Shown in pieces: positions 23,771-35,929 of a stretch of 64,000 nt of DNA. The position numbers and the translations under genes were made by a program. Position 1 is the first letter of the stretch; every line of letters begins with the position of its first letter. The notes beneath the pieces were generated by a model. It did no database searches. It was not told the DNA's origin and worked only from the letters and a program-made list of their open reading frames with translations. Source of the DNA: Canna indica (taxonomy: Eukaryota; Streptophyta; Magnoliopsida; Zingiberales; Cannaceae); assembly GCA_034359265.1 (NCBI GenBank), contig CP136891.1, forward strand, positions 85,950,001-86,014,000. The letters are read 5' to 3'.

Positions 23771-24715
23771 GTAGTTAGTTCTCTTGTTAATACAATTAAT
23801 CATGAAATTTTGACTTCCACACCAATACTTTATTTAATTAACATATTGCATATAATTAATTTCCTTGATTGTTGAGTATACAGTATATTAGCATATGCTC
23901 TTTTTCTTTTGCATGATATATCAACATCCTCTTTATCGATCGGCATGCATCACACATTACCCACTTGTCGTCTTAGGTTTCCTTTCAAGATTAGGATCCT
24001 CCGATTAGAATTTTAAGGATATAAGTCTTAACGCGTGCAACCTTAATCATCCAAGCTATAGTCATTGCATAATTAACAATGACACGAGACAACCACGAGT
24101 TGCTCTCTCAATTATATAAAAGTTAGTGTATGATCTGCAATGCAATGATATTGCGGTGATCGCCTCCCCGTTATAAAGTTTACTCATTTGTGATGCAGGA
24201 GCATAGGTAGGATTTTGAAAATGAGAAATATAAAAAAAATTAAAATTAAAATTAGAATGTTCAATTATAATTTGGAGGTACGGAGGTTTATCCGTGATAC
24301 GGTACAGTGTAATTATATAAAAATATCTTTAACATAAGACAATCAAAATTATATAAAAGCATCTTTAACCTAAGAAAAATTGTATGCTTCTACATGTTGT
24401 ATGCATATGCATCAACAAGTCATTTCCCCTATTCACTTTACTAGTTCTCATATATATCTTATCTTTTTCTTATTTGAATTTTGTCTGTACCTTAATTTCT
24501 CTCATTACTCTACCGTAGAAGCTAAGATACAAACAAATTCAATTGAGTACTAGCTGAGCTGATACAAAATTGTTCCTTTATCATGAGCCACAATATTTGA
24601 CTTTGTAGGCCACACTATTTGATTCGATTTTTTTGGACAAAATAAGGGGAAAATGAGGGACAAAATATGTCCCCCATTTACATATATGCATACGCTCCTG
24701 TAGTGATGGCGCTTA

Positions 24716-24803
24716 TGAGCATAATTATATAATATCTTAGATTCGTCCGACGGTTATAAATTTTAAGAGGGTAAAATTTATCATCCTAAATTTCATTTGG
24801 ATA
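24716..24803 (+). repeat. Dispersed repeat R1, copy 1
   Basis: GAGCATAATTATATAATATC, TTAGATTCGTCC, TTTTAAGAGGGTAAAATTTA and TCATCCTAAATTTCATTT match 25182-25276 in the same order and orientation, with scattered substitutions and small indels. Confidence 0.65.
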
Positions 24804-24845
24804 TATCTTTACATTTTATCTTTGTCTTCTTAACTTATATATATA

Positions 24846-24925
24846 TAGTAAATGGTAAAAAAAATACGAACTTTGCCCATTTTTTTATTTTTAGCATGAA
24901 ATTTTCCTGTTAGCAAGACAATACG
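24846..24925 (+). repeat. Dispersed repeat R2, copy 1
   Basis: TAGTAAATGGTAAAAAAAAT, ACGAACTTTGCCC and TTTTTATTTTTAGCATGAAA match 27814-27895. Probably ends of an old mobile element shared by both sites. Confidence 0.55.
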
Positions 24926-25181
24926 CGGAGAACGAGAACAAAAAATACAAGAAATTATGTGGTCCAGCTCATTATAAGCCTACATCCACGAGTGAGAAGA
25001 CAATGAATTTACTATATGCTAAAGATTATAGAGATACAAAGTATTCTCACAAACCCTCACACTATCGAACTCCCTCTAATAATTTCATCTCAACTCTCTA
25101 ACCCCAATTACAGCCCTGAATATATATATATAAGCACCATGCTAGGTCGAAGTTTCAAGTCAAAATCGGGTCATACGTTCT

Positions 25182-25276
25182 ATGAGTTAATCATAATTAT
25201 ACAATATCTTAGATCTGTCCTAGGATTATAATTAAATTTTAAGAGTGTAAAATTTATCATCCTTAATTTCATTTTG
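25182..25276 (+). repeat. Dispersed repeat R1, copy 2
   Basis: Second copy of the repeat at 24716-24803, about 470 bases downstream. Confidence 0.65.
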
Positions 25277-25398
25277 ATCTTTAAATTCAAATTGGTATTA
25301 CTTTTGTCATGGTACTGGGCTAAATTATAATCAATATGTACTCCTGGGCCTTGTTAACCATAGCTTTCAGCTCGTGTCCCACGTGCGCCAACAACCAT

Positions 25399-25435
<37 letters not shown>

Positions 25436-25574
25436 TAATTGCCATCGCCCTCCTGATTAATTAATTTTATCTCAACAATTAATTCCCCTAATTCCACGTT
25501 AATTAATTCGCTTTTTTCTTTAATTAATTTGTTGTGGAGTAATGCCTTTTAATTAGAGGCACATGCCTTGGAGT

Positions 25575-25966
25575 TAGGATTGTTCATTGGATCGACCCGA
25601 TCCAATAAATATGAGAACCCGACCCGACTCGATATATTTGGGTTGGGTTGAGTTGGGTCGGGTACAATTTGATCAAATCCGATCATAATCGGGTTGGATT
25701 TCAGATTTTAGAATTTAAAATCCGATGATCCGATTATTTATATTTATTAATTATTTTTAAAATATTTATATTTAATTTTTTTTTAATTTTTTTAAAAAAA
25801 TATTGTTAAACGGATAAATCCGACTATCTGACCCGACCCAATCCGAACTAGGTCGGATTAGGTCGGGTTGAATTTGAGAAGTGAAAATTTTTTAATTCGA
25901 TCTGACCCAATTATATTTGAAGTCATTTTCCCTAAATCTGACCCGATCGACTGGTGAACCCCCCTC
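25575..25966. repeat. Word-repeat island B (GGGTCGGGTT-type)
   Basis: Left end AGGATTGTTCATTGGATCG. The right end, reversed, reads AGGGGGGTTCACCAGTCGAT, so the ends form an imperfect inverted repeat. The inside repeats ACCCGACCC, GGGTTGGGTTGAGTTGGGTC and CCGATCC words on both strands around an AT-rich centre. No coding function. Confidence 0.6.
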
Positions 25967-27715
25967 ACTTGGTCATTTATAATACATATGTGTACATCTT
26001 CATTTCTTCTCGTGTCTTTCGTGCTACGCATTGCATGGACCCATCATTCGGTTGACCTACTCTATACATTTGCTTATAGACATCTTAATGTTTAAATAAA
26101 CAATTAATTGACTGGGCATATATGCACCTGTATGTGTCAAGCGCATTAGGCACTTGATAAATATTCTGCATGCTGCTTCAATTCGGCTCCACATATTATT
26201 GACGGCATATGCATGCATGCATGCATTCATGCGAGTTCATGTGTACATATAGCATGTTAGGGGAAGAATCCTAAATTATCATCATCTTCATCGATCTGAT
26301 CATGATCAGACTGTGTCCTCATTCACAGATTATTAAGGCCACGACAGTGCATGTGATGTCCTACTCACCCCCATAATAAGATGCATATTCCACATGCACT
26401 GCTGCTCCCCAACAAGCTAAGTCCATCTTCATCTACTCACAGTACTTGCAGTCTTCCTGCGGCCACTTAATTTTACTGCCACATGCAGCAGCACTGAGAG
26501 TAGTGAATTCCTGCATTAATTACTTCACACCTACTTGTGCTCGTCCTTATATAATGCCATCTCGCAGACAAGTCGAAGTGGCTCTCACACGGCGCATGCA
26601 TATCAGCGATGCCATGCCACGTACTCCAATAATTTAAGTGAACCGGCCCTGGGGCCACTAGCTCACTCTCGATCAGGTAGGACGTCCTTTTTGCCCACAT
26701 TCCTCCCTCTTAATTGGCTTCAGATATTGTTGAGTGTCTCCAAATAATCGGGGACCAATATCCACTTCAAACTGTGTCATTAATTAGTCTTATGTGAATT
26801 ATCAGTGTCATTGTGGTCCCTTGAGTCGATGCTTCAACGCAGGCACGCCAATTGTGCTGGATTTGAATATATGCTATAATTATTTACAGTAAGCTTATCT
26901 GCATGTACATGTTACAAATACGCTGATATGAAATAATTAATGCACATCTCAATCTTTTTCCAACGCATAGATATTTTGTTCTGATATATATCTCCTGTTT
27001 CCTCTTTTGACTCGATATTGATGCAACGTTACAATGCTTTTCTTGTGTATATGGAACAATTAATCATTGGTGTGTTTGGACATTATCAGCTAATTATGAG
27101 ATTAGCAGGTGGGCATTATCATTGCCCATAGAAGTTTCTACAAACGATCGAGTGGATATGAGCTTTGATTGAATGAATATGAATATAAAAGGAATGAACC
27201 TTTTCTACCCATATCCATTCATTTTCTGCTCATATTCACTCGTTCATATGTTTTCTATGGACAGTCTGCCTATAGAAGTTGCACTCAGGAATTGTCGTCC
27301 GAGTAGATTGTGTTGGTAATAATTTGTTTCTATGTGTTTGGATAATCTTGTGCATGTAGTTCAAGATAATGGATATATATCTATAGGAATTGGACTATTG
27401 AGGTGACTGAGACTCAAACTGTGCCTGAAACATGATAGACATCTGTGTCAAACTGTCAATCATACTCATAGATTAGATGTACGTGTTTAAGCATATCTCC
27501 GTTGAATGAGAAGATAGCCTTCTAGTTCACTGTCAGATTAATAGATATTTACATCAATTATATGACTTGGTGATGGACATATATAGTTTGAGCTTGTTTC
27601 TTTGCGGCACGGCAAGCGGTTGGCCCCTTATTTATTGATATCCAAAGCTTGTCCCTTGTAAATTTGTCTACTACTTATGACTACTCTACATGTGATGAGC
27701 CCTACTGTGTTCCTT

Positions 27716-27790
27716 GTAGGGATGACAACGGGCGAAGTGAGTGCTAACATTGCATTCCCCATCCCCACCCCATGGCTAGTGCGAAGCAAG
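27716..27790. repeat. Word-repeat island F, partial
   Basis: Starts with TGTAGGGATGACAACGGGC, similar to the starts of islands A and E, and contains CCCCATCCCCACCCCATGG. Only about 75 bases can be assigned. Confidence 0.35.
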
Positions 27791-27813
27791 GTAAAACAAT
27801 GATAATTAATAAG

Positions 27814-27895
27814 AGTAAATAGTAAAAAAATAATGAACTTTGACCCTTTTTTTATTTTTAGCATAAAGTATTTCGTCAGCATAGAAATACATAAA
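27814..27895 (+). repeat. Dispersed repeat R2, copy 2
   Basis: Second copy of the sequence at 24846-24925, sharing an AACTTTG core and TTTTTTATTTTTAGCAT. Confidence 0.55.
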
Positions 27896-29589
27896 CTTTT
27901 GATAGACCCGTTAATTTTAATAGAAAATGCTGATGTGTCATGTTAACGGTGACGGCGTGGCAAAAATATATCCTAGTTGACGTCTTACCCACCGGCTAAG
28001 TGAGATCTTCAAGCCGAATTATCATTCTGTCCGTCACCAACCTCTCATATATGTAAATGGGGCAGGGCAAGAGGGAGAACCTACTCAGGTTGGCGTAGAT
28101 TAAAGTGCCATCTCTAATTTGTTTCTATGTTTTTTAGCCCTAAATTCCTTCTCCCATTATCTCAGTGTGTTTACACTACTGCTCCTAGAACTGCATATAC
28201 ATGCTACCACTTATTTCTTTGCTCATCCTTGCCTATCGCAATTGATGTATTCAATAAATTAGCCAGTATTATCAGTTTTTGTTTGATAAAGAATTACTAA
28301 GGACATACTTGGTTAGTTTATCTGCAAACTAATGCTCAAAATCAGACCATCTTCATAAACAATGGCCCATTTGCAGTTACCTAAGTTGCCATTTTCACTT
28401 TTAGCACAAGTGCTTTCCTTAGGTGTTAGATGGCAACTATAAGATATCTGGACCACGCCCAGATGAAAAAGCTTGCAAGGTCTTGTAGCCTCATTGGTTT
28501 GACCAGCCAACAAATAGTTGCTATTAATGGCTTAATGCTATCTTTCTCCTAATATGCAAAGGTAACTCTTAAACAAACAAAGCCGGATTGGGAATTGTAC
28601 AACCATGACACCAAACTAAACTGCATTTTCCAATAGCAACGTGGGTGTCATGTTATCATGTCTACTTCCAAGGTTGGCCGGTTTTACATCTTTTTACTAA
28701 ATTGGAAACTATAAATTCTAAAATAACGAAAACTGGAATTGTAAAACAAATGACTAAAATCAAAAATAATTTTGAGAGTGTACCTTAATGTCCTTGTATG
28801 TTATTTTAATAAAAATAAAATAGCATTCAATATTCTATTTTGATGAATAGCGAACATTTTTTTAAAAAAAAGTCCATTTCTCTTCTCTCGTCTCTTCTTC
28901 TCCACTGTCGTTGGTATCTTTGAGCGCATCATCGTCATCAGCCTCGATGGACAGAAATATCCACCCCCTCTCTTATTTTCCTTGAGGACTTTCAGAATCT
29001 CTTTCCTTCCTATAAAATCCTAAGTGCAGCATTAGGAATCATTAGAGGCTAGAGTTTAGAGAAGGAAGAATGGAGAGAAGATGAGAGAAAAATGTTGAAG
29101 AAAATTTTTTGGAGTTTCATTTTGACTTCGATTAGTTGGAAATCGACACGGAAGAGAAAGGAGAAGATGCCAAGGGGTGAATGTCGGCCCAATCCAAGCA
29201 GAAACAATCAAATTTTTTTGTGTTTACTATTTAGTACGTTGTTTCATCAAAACAGAGTATTGAATAATATTTTGTTTTTTATTAAAACAGTATACAAGGA
29301 CATAATGGACATTAAGGTTATACTACCAAAATTGGTTCCTGTTTTGATAAAAAAAATTTGTGCAGTTTTGGTTTGGTTCCAATTTTGATACTTTTACGCG
29401 AAAGAACAGTGACAGTTGAGTTATGTGGTTCCTTCCTACTCTCTGACAGATTGTGCTACTGCATTCCAATTGGGCCTGCATTGATCTGCCTGATGTTTGT
29501 GAGTCATTTTCCAGTTGAGCTCATTGCACTATGTTGTGCTACTGCGAGTTTTGTGGCTTCAGTATGATGGGCTCTGTACATAATAAAAA

Positions 29590-29770
29590 TGTCCAATCAT
29601 GTAAAAGCCCATCTTGATTTGCATCGCATCAGGCATTCTTGTGGAAATTTCACGGTCAAATCTGCCTATCAAATACTTGCAGAATTCACTGATTCTCAAA
29701 TCACTGAATCGTCCTGGTTCTGTTAGAATCTTTCTATCATTCAGGCCGGTAATGAAAGAATGTGAGTAGA
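29590..29770 (+). mobile_element. Possible decayed non-LTR element fragment
   Basis: One frame reads SCGNFTVKSAYQILAEF, close to the G-F-T-V-K-S-A-Y block in front of the zf-RVT domain of plant non-LTR elements. Nothing else of the element is clear. Confidence 0.35.
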
Positions 29771-30829
29771 AAAATTGGAGATTCATTATACATATAGGAT
29801 GATGGGCCTTGTGAAATGAGAGTAGAAGAAATTTTGGTAATGATTTTAAGACAAATTAGGAACTACTCCTGCATTGGTACTAGACTATACTACTATGAGA
29901 AGTTGGAAACCTGTGCTAAAGCCAAGCATGCAATCAGTATTAGCTGCTGTTTGGACCTCATGATGCAAATAATGATTGCAGATGTGGTGTCTGAAGCTCA
30001 TCATCTATATAACTGTTAGTGGAGTCAGCATGTCTAGATTATATCACCCTATCAGAATTTCTTGTCCCAAATTCTCACCATCATGTGCCTTGAGTGACCT
30101 CCAAATTCTGACAGTTTTCTTGCAGATATTGCAGTGCAATAAAGATAAAGGCTCAATTGTTTGTATGGAACCTTGGACCCCAAAGGTTATTTACTTTCTA
30201 CTTCCTGATTGATGTGAAGAACCAAGAAGCTTTATCCTTCCATCTTCTCATTGTAATCTTTTTGTACTTGTTCTGGTTTAGGACCAAAATAAGAATCAAA
30301 CAGCTTGGTACTTTTGACAGCAAAATCATATGAAAGTTGCTATTTCTGTTGACTGAATCACTCCCCAACTTTATAGAGAATGAACAACAAACAAACATCA
30401 GGTCCAAATCTATATCCAAGATGGTTTTCTTGTGGAGTATTTCAGTCAATTTAAATAAACAATGTAGAATTGATATTTGTAGCAAGTCACCAGCCAACTT
30501 CTACTTCTAGCTTTTGTTTAACTTGTTCTCTTCCTTTCTTTCAAAGATGCTATGATTATTATTAAAAGGTGCAATGTCTATATGGGGGCATGTCTGATAT
30601 TTCCAGTTCATCTTCCGAGATCAAACAGAGACTGTCATGCAATGAATGACTAATGATCTGCAAGATGCATTATTTTTCATGCAAGACCACTTGCTGTTAG
30701 TAGGATAAGAACAAAATGATTGAATAATGGACTTATGGTTATCTTTTCCCAAATCAATAAAGGAGCTTTCCTGGCCTTGATTTAATCACCATGCCGAGGA
30801 TTAGGTCCTGCTTTGATATCATTTGTTAT

Positions 30830-30990
30830 GATTCGCTTGATGAGATAGCTGACCCATCAACTTCATAGACCAACTTATTGGTCTAATTAAAATGCTTAAG
30901 TTGAAGTTAATGATAGCACACTCATCAAGCTTTATAAGTCAATACCACATCCAATATATTCCTAATGTGGGACTAAACCGGGGTATTACA
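30830..30990 (-). mobile_element. Possible LTR end remnant
   Basis: The reverse complement starts TGTAATACCCCGGTTTAGTC followed by CCACATTAGG, which resembles the start of many plant Gypsy-type LTRs. No partner LTR was found. Confidence 0.3.
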
Positions 30991-31504
30991 CATTATGTAA
31001 ACAATTGTATTTGATCAACATTATGTAGCATTGTAGTTACCCCAATTGTATTTAGTGAGATCAAATGGCTAGGTTTCGAATCAACAACTTCAACCCAAGA
31101 GGCTTTAAGTGTTTTGAAAGAGGTAAATAAATGAGTGACATAAACCACCGAAGGCTCAACATGACAATATATGCTAGCTACTTTTCTGGCTTTCTGCTTT
31201 GTTCTCATTATAGGCACTGTGAACATCCAATCCAACAAGAGGAAAGCCAATCTTTCTGACAATAGTAGGATTCTAATAACCGCTGCAAAAAGATATATAT
31301 TCTTTTGTTTTCTTCTGCTCCTATTTTCTTACCAATCTAAGGTGGTTGCTGACTTGCTGTTCTTAACCTGACCTAATATTAGCCCCTTGCAGTCTGCATG
31401 TGTTTTAATTGAAGTTCCTTGAACTCAGTCCACGCCTCTATCTCATTATAGGAAGTAGTAGTAGAAGTAGAAGGAGGAGGAGAAGGTGGTGGTTGAAGAG
31501 CAAG

Positions 31505-31936
31505 ATGGTCTCCATTCCTCCTCCGCAAGCCAGTGTTGATCTTTCACTCACCTTGACTTCATCCTCCTCGGCCTCCGGCCGCGTCTCCAGGGACGTCAGG
31601 CTCTTCCCTTGCCTCTTCTGCAACAGGAAGTTCCTCAAGTCGCAGGCTCTCGGCGGCCATCAGAATGCTCACAAGAAAGAGAGGACCTTTGGCAGCTGGA
31701 ACTCTCATATTTTACTCCCGCCACCTCCTGCCGCCGCCGCCGCCATCGCTGCTCGCCACCTTAACCAGTACAAGCCATTCCCCATCACTCTCCACTCATG
31801 CAAGCCAGACGACGCAAGCTATCACCCGGCCGGCGGCCTCTCCCAGAGCTTCGGCGCCCCTCGCTTGCTCGCCGACCGCCATGATCAGGCCTTCTTGGCT
31901 ACTATGTATGGGCGGCGGCTCGCCCGAGTGCGATGA
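31505..31936 (+). CDS. Single C2H2 (QALGGH) zinc-finger transcription factor, frame lost at C-terminus
   Basis: From ATG at 31505 the frame gives 143 residues. An N-terminal DLSLTL (residues 11-16) fits the LxLxL repressor motif. The C2H2 finger is around residues 33-56 ([21 protein letters not shown]), the Q-type finger of plant transcription factors. A proline/alanine-rich middle follows. The family normally ends in an EAR motif. Here the frame runs into [10 protein letters not shown] and stop. The expected tail lies in the next frames: [12 protein letters not shown] at 31928-31963, then DLSLRL and stop at 32053-32070. Two separate single-base shifts explain this. It is either a damaged gene or base errors. 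Single exon. The upstream TTG-initiated extension is not a start. Confidence 0.85.
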   Translation: MVSIPPPQASVDLSLTLTSSSSASGRVSRDVRLFPCLFCNRKFLKSQALGGHQNAHKKERTFGSWNSHILLPPPPAAAAAIAARHLNQYKPFPITLHSCKPDDASYHPAGGLSQSFGAPRLLADRHDQAFLATMYGRRLARVR

Positions 31937-32052
31937 GACTATCGATCTCTTGAATTGGCAAATGGCATCTTCCTATTCACAGCAGGAATCGCCGTTGCCG
32001 TTAGATGTTCTTGGGTTCCTCTTCTGGCGAAGACAGCACGACTATGCTTGAT

Positions 32053-32070
32053 CTCTCCTTGAGGCTCTAG
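32053..32070 (+). pseudogene. Out-of-frame EAR motif of the zinc-finger gene
   Basis: LDLSLRL followed by TAG, in a third frame relative to the finger. Preceded by SSSGEDSTTM, which is composed like a zinc-finger gene tail. It marks the original end of the gene. Confidence 0.65.
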
Positions 32071-32174
32071 TGCTATATAGGAATTTGTAACGTTGCTAAC
32101 TATGGAATCATAATTTGCATGCTCTGTCAGCAAATGTTCTTGCAAAAAAAAAAAAAAATTAAATTCTTCTGGTT

Positions 32175-32263
32175 AATGTGCCTAATAATTCTTCTAATAT
32201 TCATATTTCATAAAATACGAAGAAATTACTAATTCATTTATTAGAAAAATTATTAGGCACATT
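32175..32263. mobile_element. Small MITE-like inverted-repeat element
   Basis: 24-bp terminal inverted repeats with one mismatch: AATGTGCCTAATAATTCTTC (left, 32175) and the complement of AATTATTAGGCACATT (right, ending 32263). The spacer is about 41 bases. Weaker complementarity extends outward on both sides (ATTCTTCTGG / ATTCTTTTAA). It is just after an A-run. No target duplication could be fixed. Confidence 0.6.
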
Positions 32264-32269
32264 TTTAAA

Positions 32270-33685
32270 AGAATACAGTGACACTTTGAATTCTTTAGTA
32301 TTTTTTTCCTTGATTTGTAGTTCTATGATCGATGTTGTTGTGGAGATCTCTTAGAACAAGTCATGAGTTCAGAGAATCTTTCCTGCCTCGATCAGTTTTG
32401 CAAGTTTACTTCATTTCACAATCATTTGGTACATAAAAAATACTTGAAGAGGACTGGTTAAGATTTTGCGATGATATCAGGATGCTTTTGTTACCTGCGG
32501 GCTACAGGTGACAAGGAGAGTATGTTACGCATCTCTGGTGAACAAATGGCATGCCATCGTCCATTTTCCTGGGAAAGTGAGAGAAGAAGGCAGCGTAAAA
32601 TAGAAAGTCCAAATGTGGCACTGGTGGTGGATTCTCATAATCTCATGTTGTGTAATATCTCCATGACCTATCAAACCACAGCAAAGCCTGACACGCCGTA
32701 CACCTCTCCCTTTCTAAAATTGTCTTCTTCTTTCCTTCCTAACTTTGTGATCATATCTCTTTCTTTCTTTCTTTCTCTGTGCGGTTTGTTCTCTTTAGGT
32801 GATTGGACAACCTCACCGTTCTCAATGAAAACTTAAGGCAGATCAGATTTCATTGTCGTACTCTTTTCTCTGTTTTTTCCTTGGTAATGTTCGTCCATGT
32901 TATATATGTGTTTACATGTTATTAACGTAATGAAAAAAAGTAAAATGCTCGGGTCATTTTCATCTGGTACTAAAATATTTTTATCTTTTATTCTAAAATT
33001 AAAATATTGTTAAGGTTATTGAAAATGGTACAAAAATAACACACAAGCTAACTTAACGAAGATGACATGAATGCTGACTAAAATATTGACTTTATATGTG
33101 AAGCATATACAGAGAATAATTTGTCACACAAACGACACATAAGATGTCACGTAAGTCTAGATCTCATCTCTTTTGAACAGTATTAAATCCTAACTTATTT
33201 TTTTTGTAACTCTTATCTCTCTCGCTATCTATATCTCGAGAGGTAAAAAAAATAAAGAAAAATTAGTTGTGGACCCTTTGCTAACGTGACATGTGATATG
33301 TTGCTAACGTGACAAGTCTTAGTCTGCATGTGTGTCATGTGTCTAAGTCACAAATTTTAGTCATCAGTCAGATCAACTCCGTTATCTATAAGATAATTTA
33401 AGTAGCAAAAAATTGAGGCATTTAAATATTACTTTAGATGTCTTCTAGGAATTTACTAATAGTTCATAAGCTTCAAACCATGAGAAGATTGTTGTCATTT
33501 TGAAGTACACAGATGTATCCACTAAATGACTAGAAGATATTTTATTGTTATGTCTTATCAGTAATGGTCACTAACTTGTCTTCAATCAAACAATACGACT
33601 TGAAATCTAAGAAACAGAATCATATAACTGTTGCACTTTTGGTACTACCTGATCTTGTCCGGCTGTCTCATCTTTTGCATCTAGT
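32270..33685. other. Intergenic, no gene seen
   Basis: AT-rich. A frame at 32471-32836 has no motif. 32940-33410 contains repeated CTAACGTGACA words and resembles a degraded short transposon. Confidence 0.45.
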
Positions 33686-33872
33686 TATTACATTCACTCG
33701 GTTACAGCTCAGCTTGTTTAGTTAAGACGTTCAGTAAGTTGAATTAGTTTTAACTAATTCAACTATAGCTAAAAAGTATATATAAGGATGAGATTGTAAT
33801 CTTTATTTTTTAACTGTAATCTTTTTCATGATGAGAATTTCAATGAGATAAACAATTGTTTAAGCTCTAATA
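33686..33872 (+). repeat. 5' LTR of copia element
   Basis: 187 bases from TATTACA to CTCTAATA. The ends form a short inverted repeat (TATTA ... TAATA) instead of the usual TG...CA. A TATA box (TATATATAAG, 33777-33786) is in the middle. It matches the 3' LTR with three substitutions and lacks a 17-bp tandem copy. Confidence 0.9.
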
Positions 33873-33885
33873 TGGTATTAGAGCC
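33873..33885 (+). promoter_or_regulatory. Primer-binding site (initiator tRNA-Met)
   Basis: TGGTATTAGAGCC directly after the 5' LTR, one mismatch to the usual plant copia site TGGTATCAGAGC. Confidence 0.85.
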
Positions 33886-33969
33886 ATAGAAAAATTCTCA
33901 TCTTCTTTTCTTCCTCTCAAATTTTTACATTCAAAAGAAGATCTCCCGATTCTCTGCATCGTTGCTCTC

Positions 33970-34449
33970 ATGGCAAGCCCTTTTGCAACATCATCTAGGG
34001 ATTCAGCCGGCTATATGAATCAGAGCCCCATTTCTGCCCAAATTACAAGTTCAAATCCGGATAGTCCTTACTTCATACATCAATCGGATCAACCGGGATC
34101 TATGCTGGTTTCTCAACCCTTATCCAGCGATAACTACAGTTCGTGGAGACGATCAATGATTCTGGCTTTAAGCGCTAAGAGCAAACTCGGTTTCGCCGAT
34201 GACAGCATCAAGAAACCTGATCTCGAATCTGGTGATTTGCTTGATTCTTGGACAAGATCAAATAATCTTGTTTGCTCTTGGATCATAAATTCCGTCTCAA
34301 AGAACATCGCTTCCAGCATCCTATACCTGAATTCCGCTGCTGAGATGGACTGGTCTGGAAGATCGCTTCTCACAAAAGAATGGACCGCAATTCTATCAGC
34401 TCAAGAAAGAACTTTCAGAGCTGCGACAAGGTCAGATGAATGTCACTGA
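33970..34449 (+). CDS. Copia gag, N-terminal part
   Basis: 159 codons from ATG at 33970. Contains PLSSDNYSSWRRSMILALSA and LVCSWIINSVSKNIASSILY, the conserved start of plant copia gag. After about 34351 the gag homology moves to the next frame, so the last 30 residues of this frame are not genuine. The break is a small indel. The nucleocapsid part is in the following frame. Confidence 0.85.
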   Translation: MASPFATSSRDSAGYMNQSPISAQITSSNPDSPYFIHQSDQPGSMLVSQPLSSDNYSSWRRSMILALSAKSKLGFADDSIKKPDLESGDLLDSWTRSNNLVCSWIINSVSKNIASSILYLNSAAEMDWSGRSLLTKEWTAILSAQERTFRAATRSDECH

Positions 34450-35929
34450 TTTCTTTACTGAACTCAAAATTTTGTGGGATAATTTGTATTCAACTAAGCC
34501 GTTTTGTTCTTGTGGGAGATGTATCTGTGATGGGGTTCGAAAAATGATGACTGATCATCAAAATGATTATGTCATTACGTTTCTGATGGGATTAAATGAC
34601 TCATTTTCTCATGTTCGAGGGCAGATTTTACTTATTGATCCTTTACCATCGATCAACAAAGTTTTCTCTTTAGTCATTCAAGATGAAAACCAACGCAATG
34701 TCAAGACTTCTTCTCCAATCACTGATACTGCTGCTTTTATGACCAGAATAAACTCCACAAAACCTGGTATGGAATCTTCTTCATTCAATAAGAAGAATAG
34801 ACCTTGTTGCACATACTGCAAATATCATGGTCACACTCGTGAAAAATGTTACCATCTTCATGGGTTTCCTCCTGGTTACAAGTCCAAAAATAAAATGGGA
34901 AAGAGCTCCAATAATTCAGTTAATCAGAACAGTCTATCTTCTGAAAGTTCTAACAACACTGATATGCTTACTCAAGCTCAATGTCAGCAGCTAATTGCAT
35001 TTCTCACTAGTCAGCTCAATTCGACATCTACCTCTGATATAGTTTCCACTTCAGTAAATTCAGCTATGCAGGGTAAGATTTCTTTGTATATCAACAGCAT
35101 TTCAAATATTTCAGATGATGCTTCCAAATATTGGATTATTGATACTGGTGCCACCATGCATGTTTCCTTTTGTAAGGATCTTTTTCAAAGTCTTAAACCC
35201 ATATCGCATGCATCAATTCTTTTACCTGATAAAAGTATTGTTCCTGTTCACTATGCCGGAGACATTAGACTCACTTCTGCCATTTTATTGAAGAATGTGC
35301 TATATGTTCCACAGTTTCATTTTAATCTTCTCTCAGCTAGCAGTCTAGTTTCTGATTCCGACTTAATAGTGTTAATCACCAAGACACATTGTGTGATTCA
35401 GGACCTTTATCAAGTGATTGGGAAGGGTAGTCTTCACAAAGGATTATATCTTTTACAGATAAAAGAGCCTTTTGAAAATATCAGTTCTCTTTCCAATTGT
35501 AACAATGTTGCTTTCTCTTCATTAGCAAACTGGCACAATAAACTTGGTCATCCAAGTTACTCTGTTATGAAAGTATTGAAAGATGTTATTTCTTTTGAAA
35601 GTATCAATAAAGACATTCCTTGTACAATTTGCCCTCTTGCAAATCAAAATAAATTGTCTTTTCCCAATCAAAATAAATTGTCTGCTCAACCTTTTGATCT
35701 TGTTCATTGCGATATATGGGGTCCTTACAAGCATGCTACTTACAATAATCGGTATTATTTTTTGACATTGGTTGATGACTGCACTCGGACAGTATGGACT
35801 TATCTTTTACAACACAAATCAGATGTGAGTTCTATTATTTCTGCTTTTATCAATTTGGTGAAACGACAATATTGCAAAGACATTAAGAGTTTCAGGTCTG
35901 ATAATGCAAAAGAATTAAAGTTCACATAA
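34351..35929 (+). CDS. Copia gag C-terminus, protease, integrase N-terminal part
   Basis: Continuous frame with an internal ATG at 34436. In order: gag linker, nucleocapsid zinc knuckle (CTYCKYHGHTREKC, about 34803), aspartic protease (WIIDTGATMHVS, DTG at 35141), pre-integrase HHCC-type region (WHNKLGHPSYSVMK), and integrase core start (DLVHCDIWGPY; FRSDNAKEL). It stops at TAA 35927-35929 in the middle of integrase. The sequence continues in the same frame beyond it, so this is a single nonsense mutation. Confidence 0.9.

Larger units (their letters stand above)
23771..25574. other. Intergenic with short dispersed repeats
   Basis: No gene. Holds one copy each of two dispersed repeats (24716-24803 and 24846-24925) and a CT/TA microsatellite at about 25403-25434. 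Confidence 0.5.
25967..31504. other. Long intergenic region, no intact gene
   Basis: AT-rich. It holds an (ATGC)n run near 26212-26228, repeat R2 copy 2, island F at 27716, possible LINE remains at 29590-29770 and a possible LTR end at 30830-30990. No full gene on either strand. Direct upstream of the zinc-finger gene, TATATAT at 31293-31299 is a candidate TATA box. Confidence 0.5.

Noticed and set aside
31409..31504. N-terminal extension of the zinc-finger protein
   Set aside because: It begins with TTG and reads an Arg-rich stretch from a GGA repeat. ATG at 31505 directly precedes the LxLxL region.
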